Of a stretch of DNA of 64,000 nt, positions 36,001 through 48,100 are shown piece by piece. Origin of the DNA: Rotaria macrura (Eukaryota; Rotifera; Eurotatoria; Philodinida; Philodinidae); the NCBI GenBank assembly GCA_900239685.1, contig OENT01000107.1, forward strand, positions 27,535 to 91,534, written 5' to 3'. Position 1 is the first letter of the stretch. Every line of letters begins with the position of its first letter. The notes under the pieces are model-generated. The model did not search any database and was not told the DNA's origin. It saw nothing but the letters and a program-made list of their open reading frames with translations. The translations under genes and the position numbers were made by a program.

Positions 36001-38836
36001 TTCGGCGCAGTCCACTCGTCATGGAATTTTTGAGTTAGAAATTTGGATGTAAGATTAATCGTATGAGAATTTTTCTTGATAAAAAGATGTTATCAATCGT
36101 AGACTACAACTTATTGTCATAGTAGAACGTTGCTATTGTTGTGATCAATGAGTATCGTCAATTTATCATTCGTCTATTGGCATCAATGTAAGTGATCAGT
36201 TTCTGTAAAGTCAACAAAACGATTGTCGTAGAAAGAAACAGAACAGCGATGGAAAATTCGAACAGAGATTTCAACAAAATAGTGCATCAGTTTTTACAGA
36301 TACTAATATTTTTTCAATGAACACCAAAGTGCAAACAATGTTAGAATGATGATATCGTTTTCATCTACGATTCTTTGCCTACAAGTGAAACATATTATAA
36401 ACTACATGGATCTATGAACAATAATATACCGGTATACCTATTTCCCTTCATCGCATTAAATTCAGCTGTAACTAAGATCGTAGTGAGATTTCGTACAAGA
36501 TTTTACAATATTAAAAGCAGACAAAAACAATGAGATTCCGATTCTCAGTGCCACTTGGCGCAATCTTTTAGATCGGGATTCGTAATTGTGAAGACAAATG
36601 TGAAAGATACTGTCCGTTTTTCACAGAAAAAGAGCCATGATCGAATTTGGTTTTTGGAAGGTACACGAACTTTAAAAGTTTCAATATTTTCAGCATCAAA
36701 TTAGTAGAGAAGATGTGAGTTCTTCATTGCTCATGTTCAGATTATACCAGAAAGTTTGCTGTACGATTTTAATATTTAGGTAATACTTGAAATAGCTGCA
36801 AGTTTTCATGCCCTCGACTATTTTCAATTGCGTCATATAGCTACTTATAACTTTAAGTCTTTTGTAATAGATGCATTCGAAGTGAAGAACCGATGTTTTG
36901 TTACTGCCCTCATATACAATTATTTTCACATTCAATGAAAATAAACGAACCCAGTATAAGTTCAATATATTGAAAATCATCATTTGATCTGTCTATCTAA
37001 GATGTAGTCATCTCCAAAGCAAGATGATTGGAAGCAATCATCAAACAGATAGCCCTAAATCTGTTCATTTTGCTGCACTTCGACCAGGATGTTGCCTATA
37101 AATATGATACCAGAATTTTCTCTACATGTATACTAATCATAAGAGAGAAACTTTGAATCGTTTTTTCCAAAAATAAACACTTTGACAACTGTGTTGTGCA
37201 CGTATATGCTACATGTCACCATAAGTGTACATTGTCAAACAGAAATGTTAAGTGGTATGATATGAGCGACACATTTAAAACATATCTAATGATTAACTAA
37301 ACTTTTGATAGTCATTGAGCAGATTCTATTGCAATATATTACATAGATACGAGTAATTTTTTAAAATGAATATTTTAGATACTATGCTAACAAATTTCAA
37401 CGAAATTAACACGTAAACTTGATGTAATCAATGGAGAGAGTAATTTATGTGCAAAATAACCGAGTGTATATAGAAATGGTTTCATAGTCATTACTTGTTA
37501 GTACGATAAATCACACTTACTATAGTACAATCTAATGATATCTAGTTCAGTGGTTTAAATATGGTATATATCTATATTTCCTAATTGTTCTTTCTAAATG
37601 TTCCCGCATAAATGTTCCTGGAAATACGTACTAATACATTTTATTCTTAGGAGAGAATGTCTCGGGTAAATGTCTCTAAGTGAAATATCACAGCACGAAA
37701 GACTTCCGAGAAAAGTGAGAATCTCTCGAAAATATCCTTCTACTCAAAAGTAGATGGCGCTGATGGCATAGTTAACTTTCATGAAACCAATTGAGATGTT
37801 CAAAACGAAATGTAACTTGATGCAGGTATGGTTTTCCTTGCTCTGATTATTATTCGCATGCAGCCATACTGCATATAAGATGCAAACTGCTCTGTATCAA
37901 TAACTAAAAACACGCAAAATAAATATAATGGAATCGAATCTCATATATGGTGTAGTTCAATGACTTTGTTTTTTGATGAAAGAACATTTCCGACAGAGGG
38001 CATTTTTTCTAGGACAGTTTTATCAGAAGATATTTTCTGCAGGGCCTTTTAGTAATAAAATTCTAGAAGCTTAATGAACGAAAATGGAAAATTGTCATGA
38101 TTAGTGAGATGACCCAGATCTGATTAGGTACAGGTAGAAGGAGAAATTCTACACTAACGACAGTTCAGAAGTTAATTTGACATATGAAACAGATCTAATA
38201 ACCTAGCACTATCGATAGTACTTTAAGGTGAAAAGAAAAAAATAGGTGAAGGTTCACAAATTTATTTGATAAATTTTTCAATTTTTTTTTCAACTTCAGC
38301 ATCAAGTACAGATCAACATTTTCGATAAAAGCCCGATATTTTTAATCTGCAATTTCTATTACGATTACGTTTTATACTCTTAAACCCCAACAAAATAACA
38401 TAACGAACCGTTGTCATATCATAAGTTGCAGAGTCTAATCCAATTATTTACTTGCAACTATCTCTTTATAAATATTTTCTTTTGCTCGAAACTTTTCTAG
38501 TGTCTCAATGAAAATAATCTATATAGAAGCAAAATATTTCAAATTCATTAGTTATTTAGCCGATAGATATATCAAATTCAAACGTAGAACATCGGATCTT
38601 TACGTGGTACGCAAAGTTAAGTCACTTGAGAATGCTCTTCATCTGTCAAACTTTTTGATTATTGAAAATTTTATAAAAACTAATTTTATTATTTTCAATG
38701 TATGAATTTATAAAGAAAACAAAAGGCTACTGTCTGGTTACATAAATAGCCAAAAATGAAAGAAAAAAACTGTATACATCATATTTACACATAGCTATTA
38801 AATAAAACGAGTAACTTCAATTCTTTTGTCTTCCAT
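33056..38836. other. Long intergenic stretch, no certain gene
   Basis: 5.8 kb, AT-rich. A candidate minus-strand exon at 33400-33484 (acceptor TTTTAG, donor GTATAT) encodes a single transmembrane-like segment (LIGVVIGCLFAGIALASVV); it might belong to the lectin gene or be unrelated. A C-run lies at about 33293-33305. From 33500 to 38836 I see no coding exon or long repeat. Confidence 0.35.
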
Positions 38837-40324
38837 TCAAAGATCAGTTGAGATTTCATTTGGTGACGCATTTTCTTTCTGTTGTGATTGGGTACTAGCA
38901 GATACCGGCATAGTCTTGCCACTGCTACTTTGCAATAATGTATTCGAACGAACAGATTTTATTGTACAACATGTTTGAGTATCACATAAAGTATTTTCAC
39001 AACGAAGTAAACAATCACCAGCTAGTTTCAATTGGCTATTTGCATTTTGATCTATTACTACAGGTATTTCTTGATTATCATCACATTCGTATTGCATTGT
39101 AACAGAATGTATACCGATAGAATGAAAAAATTGTTTTACTTTATCAGCAACTGTCATATAATTTGATAAATTTTTACGATGTAAATGTGCAGTAGCAATA
39201 ATTTTTTCATCTGTTAAACGCCAAACATGTAATTCATGTATGCTACTGATTTCAGGGACACTTTCTAATAGTTGAGTTTTAATTCGATGAATTTGAAGAT
39301 ATTTCGGAATTGTTTGAAGTAAAATTGAAGATGTATCCCGAAAAAGTGGAATAGTAGAAATAGTTATTATGATAATGATAATAACCGATAGAATCGGATC
39401 AATATAAATTGTCCAATGTTTCGTATCATTTTCATCATGTGGTACAAATTTAATGATTAAAGCACTTATAATAACAACAATAGAGCCGAGTGCATCAGCT
39501 AAGACATGTAAAAATACTCCATGCATATTCATTGATGCTGTCTTTTTTGATGTTTTCTTTTCATTAGCACTATCTTGATTCACTTGTACAACTGTATCTG
39601 ACGATTGTTCATCTGTTGGCGGTGAATATTCAGCAATAACCTAAATATAACAAATAAAAGCAAAAAAAAAGTATGTAAACTATTCTTCATAGCTTACCTC
39701 TTGCAAAGCTCGTGTACTATGTCTTTCAAATCTTGTTGAATTTTCGTTGTGTACTTCTGAATGAATATTTTCATTCGAATTTTTATCGGTATTACCATGC
39801 GAATGACCACCATGTGAATGTCCATGGAAACCTTGGAAAAGGAATAAGCCAATGATATTTATTCCGAAACCTATAGAACCAACGATCAGTAATAGGTTAA
39901 CATTTTCAATTGGTTCCGGTTCAATGAAACGTTTAATAGCATCAAATACAATAGTTAAGCAAAGTGCAAGAAGAAACACTGTATTAATATTTGCACCGAC
40001 AACTTCAGCGCGTACCCATCCATATGTATTGAAATCTGTTGTACGTTTAACAAATCTAACAGCCACTATTCCAATAGCAAGTGATATAACGTCAGATAAC
40101 ATGTGAAACGAATCAGCAACAAGTGCAACCGATTTCGTTATATTACCAACCACAATTTCGACAATAAAATATCCTAATGTTAAAAGGATCATCAGCGATA
40201 AACGAAAAGTTTTGGTATGAATTAGTCCACGTTTACTATGATGCTGATGTTCATGATCATGGTCATGACCATGATCATGGTTATGGTTATGATTGTGTTC
40301 AGAATTAGATTTCGACGACGACAT
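38837..40324 (-). CDS. ZnT1/ZnT10-like zinc transporter (SLC30, cation diffusion facilitator)
   Basis: Exon 1 39698-40324 and exon 2 38837-39640, with a 57-nt intron and a phase-0 join (LQE|VIAEY), give 476 aa. I start at MSSSKSNSEH; an in-frame ATG 36 nt upstream would add 12 residues. The protein exchanges cytosolic Zn2+ for H+ across the plasma or an internal membrane. There are six TM helices. The transport-site His/Asp pairs are in TM2 (SFHMLSD) and TM5 (HVLADALGS), the H-D/H-D arrangement of zinc-selective members. The GWVRAEVVGANIN stretch after TM2 is characteristic of the ZnT1/10 group. His-rich clusters lie at the N-terminus (about residues 10-30) and in the TM4-TM5 loop (HGHSHGGHSHG). 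The C-terminal cytosolic domain has the usual IHELHVWRLTDE, followed by a Cys-containing tail (CLLRCENTLCDTQTCC) that may bind metal. Confidence 0.95.
39641..39697 (-). other. Intron of the zinc transporter gene
   Basis: 57-nt intron, donor GTAAGC, acceptor TATTTAG. Its removal links the TM4-TM5 loop of exon 1 to the rest of the loop and TM5 in exon 2. Confidence 0.9.
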
Positions 40325-41518
40325 TTTGAAATATCTAGATGTTGTGGGATTGAAACACAAAAATAAATACTATAGAAAAAGCACCCCTGGTATCATGAGT
40401 CATCATTAGTAATTCTTTTTTCGTAATTTTCAATATTGGGGGTGCTCAGAAGCTAGCCCTCTCTCTCTCTCTCACCCACTTCCCTCAATTTTCATTCTCC
40501 CCTAAGGAGAGATAATATGTTTTCGTTCTTTTGTTTTTATTGTAAGTATGTTGTTTTTCTAATAAAACACGATTTGACATTTTATAGAGTTTTATATTGC
40601 TATTTAGATAATGAGAGAAAACTCATAAGTTTATTTCGTGCAACGATACTTGTCCTTCTTAATCCTATTTGTAAGTAGAGAAAAAGGAAAAGAAAATAAC
40701 TCGCATGCGGTTTATTGAAGAATGCTACTTATCGTAACAAAGAAACTTTTGAAAACCAGGCAACAGTATGATATGACACACTAAATCAATATTGCATAGA
40801 AATAAAACTTCATAGATTTAAGAACTTTTATTTTGATTGCTACTCTGGATACTAGACTAAATTTGTGTAAAGCAATCTTTTATAATTTCTTTACTAAATG
40901 GTTATCACTCTTCACCATAGTTTTTTCGCATTTGTTTTTTACCTATGCTTAAAGTCTTCGTTACTTCGAATATTTCGTCATAAAATTCCATCATTTTGTT
41001 ACCAATAAAGAACTTAGAAATTTTTCAATCAATTGTAAAAGAACCAGAATTTTGATGTGTTCTCTCTTCCAATCTAAACTTAAACTAGCACGAGATATGA
41101 TAAATTAGATCCTATCTGAACAAAAACACTTTTAGTAACAAATCCTATTTCGAAAAATCCGACAGCATCATGTTTGATATTAGTTTTCTAGTATGCTTCA
41201 ACTAGCTATATTTATTCCAGTCTTTTCTTCTAAGAAAACAAAACGAGAAATTATTTACTAGACACCTTTGTCACTAATAATAACCTAAGATTATAAATTT
41301 TATTTGATATAATTTCACATAGCATTCAGGTTAAGATTACAGTCTTAAAGCTGCGTCCAGTACCTGAGAAACATATGTGACCGTAGCTGTTCTATACGTT
41401 TAAGAATCAAAGGATTTCAAAAATCATGAATGAAATGAAATCCCCGGTTCGTGAGAGGTGCTGTAAGGAAAAACTCATAGTTATAAAAAGGCAACAAAAT
41501 ATTTGATCCGTATAGTCA
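40325..41518. other. Intergenic; (CT)n microsatellite
   Basis: Upstream region of the zinc transporter with a (CT)7 run at about 40459-40472. No gene is seen. Confidence 0.5.
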
Positions 41519-42057
41519 ATTACGTGTTCAGCATAATAGATGATATGATCAGTAAGATAAATGATCAGTAAAACGATCAAGTAATCAAGAATGAAATTTT
41601 CAGTCCACTCTCCCCAGAATAGAAGCCCACCCTCGAAGTCAGTACTGACTGATTTCCATGGATTCGAAATTCATGTGGAATTCATGGAACATTCGTAGTG
41701 AATCTGTGGAGAATCCACGAGAACCCATGGGAGTCAAATTAGAGAGCGAGAAACTGAGACAAGAGTGGCTATCAGCCGCTTCCGATATGGCTTAATTGAT
41801 GCAACTGCATGGCGTTTATCGTAGGGCACCTTGCCACATGAAAGTAATTTCGAAACACCTTATCATCTAAGATCATATGGATTTCCCATGGATTCGTAAT
41901 TCATGAAGAATCCATGAAAATCAGTCAGTACTGGCTTCGAGGGTGGGATTCTATTCTGGGGAGAGTGGACTGAAAATTTCATTACTGATCATTATTATTG
42001 GTTTTACTGATCATTTATCTTACTGATCCTATCATCTATTATACTGAACACGTAATT
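41519..42057. mobile_element. Large foldback element
   Basis: The left end AATTACGTGTTCAG is matched by CTGAACACGTAATT at the right end, and similarity continues inward for roughly 150 bp with small indels. Shared blocks include CAGTCCACTCTCCCCAGAAT and CACCCTCGAAG with their complements. Short repeats of CCATGGATTC and GAATTCATG fill the centre. Total length is 539 bp and there is no ORF. No clear target duplication was found. Confidence 0.75.
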
Positions 42058-45000
42058 CCATGCCGTTATAAAATAAAGTTGGTTACTGTTGCAGTTTCGT
42101 TTTAGTTTCGAACCTCCTCTTTACTACGTAATTGATAACAGATAACCTTTAGATTAAACGAAAGCCATGAACTTATATCCAGAAAGAGGACAAAAGTCGG
42201 ATTGTATCTTCGTTTCACAAAACTTTTGAAAGTTCTTTGACTCCCTTAAAAATAGTAAAATCATATCCATGCTCAAGCTCGGATATTAGATTTGTTATCT
42301 TTTGCAATCAAAATCGAGTTCAACGGTTTTGTTTTGCTAACAATGACTAATATAGTTTCTAAATTGTGAATAAGAAGATTGGATGCCTGTCAAAGACATT
42401 GACTTGTACTATAAAGTTTTGTTCATCTACAAGAAAAACAAAACTTAATAGAATAAGACACTGAAATATATCAAAATAAAACATCTAGTTGCTATATTTT
42501 GTAAAGGACGCTATTCAAATGTTGTACCTGATCACATACGCTCATCAAATTCTTGGAAAATAGGCATGAATACCACAAAAAACTAGATATCACTTAAGTG
42601 GTTTAATGCAAGTGACGTGAGAGTAGATTTCGATGTGAATCTTAACTGAACTCACATCTTCTTTTTCTTTCATATATTGTTCCAATAGTTGGTAACTAGG
42701 CATCATTTTCAAAGTTTCAGTGCAATTTCCTATAGATTTTGAATGCATTCATTCTAACAGATACCTGATCAAACAAGGAACTTGTTAGATGTTCTTTAGC
42801 ATTTTATACATAGCCGGACTGAGTACCCAGTCTGACTGTACTGATGCTACACGACTACTACATATAAAAATTGAGGAAACAAAAGTTTAGCTCTTCTCTC
42901 CTTGCATCAATGAGAGAAATGTTTTAATTTGAAGATAAATAGGACAATAACTAGTATTGATAGGTCATACATACTATCATCGTATGAATGGTTGTGTACA
43001 GACTCGATTATAATTAACAAATCCAGGAATTTTTCTAAGCGAGATTTGAAAAGAAGTAATGAATGCATGAAAACAAGTTTGATTGATAATGAGATCCTGA
43101 AACATCTGTTACCTAATAAGCATATCACGATCAATGTTGATGCTCAGCAAGATTAACACAACTTGATTGTTACAACTTCTGATTCAAGGGTAGCATGAAC
43201 ACTTGAGAGTCGAATGCGAATCTTCGATGCTTGATAGAAAGAAAAACCCTTCGAAATGAACTGAGACTATCCTTGAAGAATTCTTAGGTTGTTTTTATGA
43301 TCATAGTCACAATATTTTTTATGTGAAAATTTTCGAGGTCCAATCACAAGTCTTTTCAGACACTACGTAACTATTGTTTATATTCTCGGTAAGAATATTC
43401 TTCCATCGAATCGATTACAATCGATGCAAATATGGCAATAATCAAAGTCATCATGACAACACGCATTGAAATACTGGATTCCAAAAAACAAAACATTATC
43501 TTAAATTCTGCTATTACTCTGTAAAATCGTGTAAAGAAAATTTTTCTTTTGTTTTTGTTTCATAATGTAAATATGATATTTGAATTTCATGAAGCAGAAC
43601 AAAAAAGTAAATCTTATTTATTTCGAAACAATAAGTCTTTCATGTGTTCGAGACATGCACACAATAATTCTTTACTATAGATAGATGTTTGTTTTGTTTT
43701 CATCGAACTTATCATCAACAGTTCTTTATTATTGCTCACGTGTTTATGAACCTTGCAAACAATAGTTCGATACTGGCGAGACATTATTTCAAGAGTCACT
43801 CTTGGCAATATATACCATTTGTTACTATAAACTATATACAAGCATGATTCTCTATATAATGATCAATTGATCTTATGACGAAAATCAACGAAACGCTTTT
43901 ATTCTTCTTCTCTATTTTAAATCATGTTCAAATAAACTTTATTACTTTCAAGGTTCATATGAAATTGATAGTTTTCATCTCATAATTTCATTTCATGCTT
44001 AAAGATATAATTTATATTTATTTTATATTAACCAAAATCTAGACAATATGTACAGAAAAAAAAAAGTTTTTTTTTTATTGTTCAAGTATGTCAAAAAAAA
44101 AATACTAATCAATTCTTTTCTTCTTCCTTTTTTTTGTATTCATATTTATGAAGAAAAGGAAAAAATATATTTATAGATGGGCTTTTAAGTCTAATACTCA
44201 TTTTCATTTTTTTTTGTTGTACATACTATTTTTTTAGTCATTTTTTTCTCATTATTATGTGTATAAATGAGAGAAAGAGAGATACAAGATCAAAAAAACC
44301 ACATGCATACACTTGAACTATCAAGTGTTTTACCTTTTGTGGTCGGCGGTAGAATGAAATCGAAATGAATTTTATGTTCTTATTTCAACGAGGCAAGTAG
44401 ACAAGCAAATGAAGATAGACAATTAAATTAACTTCTTATTATTACATGAAAGATACATTAAATTTCATTGAGAATCTGAAGACATGCTTAATTCGTATTT
44501 GTAGAAACCTGAGCAAGAGAATTGAATCATCATATTTGTATGACACGACAAAATTTTGATTATAAACGAAGTATATTATAAGAATATCGACGACAATACA
44601 TAATGAAATACGAGAGAAAACAGAAAGTTCAATTTCGGTCTTCCGTCTTCATGCATTGCTTGTATCCTTCTTTTGCATATATATGTATATATATATATGT
44701 GTGTGTATAATACGCATTGATTTCATTCTGTTTGATGAAGAAGCCAAATGATCATCGTATTGTTTTGATCTTATACTCCAATCTTACAATATGAGCACGC
44801 ATCTATCTTGAAAGTCAATTTTTCAATTTTTTCTCTATCATAAAAAAAAACCGAGCAACAGAAAGAAAGAAAGAAAAAAGAAGTTGTTCAGTTTTCATTG
44901 ATACACCTTGAATCAGAATTTTAATAGCAAACAAAGAAAAATGTGATTAAACAAGAGTCGTTTTTTCTTCTTCTTCTTCTTCTTCTTCTCTAACCATTGT

Positions 45001-45114
45001 TCTCTTTTACATACAAATGTTATATATTTATTTGAAATGTATTTGATTAACATTTCTTTCTTCGTTTTTCTTTTTGGTTTTCTATGTTTCTAAAGATTGA
45101 TAATTCATTAAAAT
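42058..45114. other. Intergenic upstream of the nesprin-like gene
   Basis: AT-rich, with poly-A/T tracts near 44050-44130, a (TA)n tract near 44680-44700 and a (TTC)n microsatellite at about 44965-44990. The promoter of the downstream gene should be here but no element can be assigned. Confidence 0.45.
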
Positions 45115-48100
45115 ATGGCCAGTCCAACTCGAGCAATTTTATCACCATCAGCTACTCGTGTAACAACTATCATTCCAAATACAACTGTTATTAGTCCTCG
45201 ATCGATTCCTGCTCGTAGTCTATTGGAAGAAAGTATCAGTACACTTCAAAGTAAGATACATCAAATGTGTTTTTTCCTCTTTTTCCTTCAATGTTAAAAT
45301 GTCGAACAAGACAAGAACGTTTGTGACTGATTAGAAATATGATCAACAGACGCGCGCATCTGTTCGTTTTTCAACAAAGAGTAAAAAAAGAAAAGCCTTG
45401 TAATCATTTCATTTTCATTTCTTCATACTCATTTGTTTAAAAAATAATGATCAAGAAAAAATTAAAACATCCTTGTTGTACTAAGCCGGGATCATGTGTT
45501 TGTCTTAATAGGCAAACATCACTTAATGGGAGTATTATTTCGACTTCATTTCAAACAGGTTACAAAGAACATTCAACGATATGTTGACTTATATTTGTTT
45601 TTATTCAATTAGATGAACAAGAACGTGTTCAAAAGAAAACATTTACCAAATGGGTTAATATTTATTTGTCATTACATGAACCGCCATACTTTATCAATGA
45701 TTTATTCGAAGACCTTCAAGATGGAACAAAACTCGTTGCTCTACTTGAAGTTCTTTCTGGACAAACATTGGTAAATTTAAATAATAAATAAATCTATCCA
45801 TGATAATATGAGAAAAAAATTAATATGTTCATGACTTTAGCCCATTGAACGAGGAAAAAAACGTGCTCATTGTTTGAGTAATGTTGATAATGCATTGAAA
45901 TATCTTGAAAGTCGAAAAGTAAAAAAAAAAAATTTGAAATTCGATTTAATTATTCATTGAAATGTTTAAAGATCAAACTAGTCAATATACGTCCAATTGA
46001 TATTGTCGATGGAAAACCAATGATGATTTTAGGTTTAATATGGATGTTAATTCTTTGCTATCAGGTATAATTAACTCGTAGTTCATCTGAAATATTTCAT
46101 AGGAGTTTTCTTTTTTGTTTGTTTTATAAAAATAGAGTTCTAATTGAAATTGAATTCTCTTCTAAATAACTTGATTCATGAAAGATATTCTTTTAAGAGT
46201 TCAATTGATCTCATATTACAATGATGAAAGGAGGAATCAGTTCGTTTGATGTAAAGAATTCTTCATTATATCCTTCACACTTCTAAGTCATGAGTATGTT
46301 TTATCTTCAGAAAAGAAAAGAAAAGAAAAAAGGAATAAGATTTCTAAAATAAATAAGAAAATTCAGAATCGATTTCAGTGTTAATGAAACCCATGAAATC
46401 ATTGAGACAAAACAAAATTAACAAACTAATTTTATTTCGTGTGAGAATGTTCAATAGACTAATTTCATCCGATGAATTCTCAATGCGTAAAATTCAAGGT
46501 GTACGAAAATTTGATTTGATTGATTCGACTAGCAGAAGGTTAAATGATAACTAAAGGAAATTAATTGAGATTTTATTATATTCAAATAATCAAGATAATT
46601 TATTATCTTTTCTTTTTTGAATTTTGCCGATAATCAGCTGATTGAGATCGGTACTCCACGTAAAAGAACTCAAAGTTGTACATGAGTTCTACACTAAAAG
46701 AAACTATGAAAGTAAAATAATCTTGTTGTTCGATTTCATTCATCTAAAGTTGGTATGAAGAGGGAAAAATAACTTTATACGAATCATTCAGAAAATTTTT
46801 ATATGAAACCTTCTCTTAAATCGAAATATAATTCATGTTTTATTCTTTGTCGAATCTTGCCAATTGACATGTAAATTTTGTATTTCAAAGATTGAAGATT
46901 CCAGTATGTTTGATGAAAGCTCAAAAGATACTCGTAGCAAAGCAAAAGAAGCACTACTTGAATGGGTTCGGAAGAAAACATCTGGGTATGTGATTTGAAT
47001 TAGGATTTCTATTGTTTTATAAAATTTTCTCTCTCGAAAAACAAAACATTTCGTGTCTTTTGTTTTTCGTTTAGATATTATTCATCATCTGAATCGTTAA
47101 GGTAAAGTTCGTGTTTGAACACGTTTTAATGATTGTTGTCAATCAGAGATCTTCTTCATAGTGAAACATACTTTTGTTTATTAGAATATAGTTTAAGAAA
47201 GAATGATAAAATTCGTTTTTTTCTTCTTTTAACATTTGATTAGACAAATCGATGGTTTAGATGTACGAGATTTTACATCGAGTTGGCGTGATGGTCTTGC
47301 GTTTAATGCATTAATTCATGCAATAAGACCTGATTTAGTTGATTTACGTCGTGTTACACATATGGATGTTCGAGATAGATTAGAAAATGCATTTACTGTT
47401 GCTGAACAACAGCTTGGTGTACCTCGTTTAATTGATGCTGAAGGTATGTACAAGAGGATATTACATACAGTCAACGATAAGTTAATTTGAACTTCAAACT
47501 TAAAAAGCATTATTCAAATTTTCTCTTAAAACTAATCTCAAACTTGTATGGCTTTGATTTCATGGAATCTATTTATGATAAAGAATTTGAAACATGATAG
47601 AACTATGCATGTAAATAATTGACAAGTCAATGAATTCTCTCGTATTGAAAGAAATATTCTTTGTCGAACATCATACAACTTATCATCTAGCCAGATACCA
47701 TTCTTGAACACTACTCCATTTGATTGATAAGATGTTGTTAATAAAACAAACATAAGCATAAAACCTATAGAGATGATTTATTTTTTGAAGTTCTGAAAAC
47801 GAAAAAGAATGGAGCTAATGTAAATTTCCAACAAGCATTAATTATCTATTCATATTTGTTGAGAATAGATGTAGTATATATATATATATATATATACTAG
47901 CGGAAGTAACCAATGCTAATCGAGATAATTTGATAGTAAGTTTAGGCATAAAAGAAAATGACGTCACTATGGTCTTCTTCTAGCATTCATATATCATTAA
48001 TATGTCATCAATTGAGTCAGGAAAAGTACTAGCACATCATTATTGTGAACTAGGGAATAAACTCATGTACGTATTCTTTTCCTTATTGACGCTTCAGCGG

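Noticed and set aside
39852..40106. 84-aa plus-strand frame
   Set aside because: Antisense shadow of the zinc transporter's TM region.
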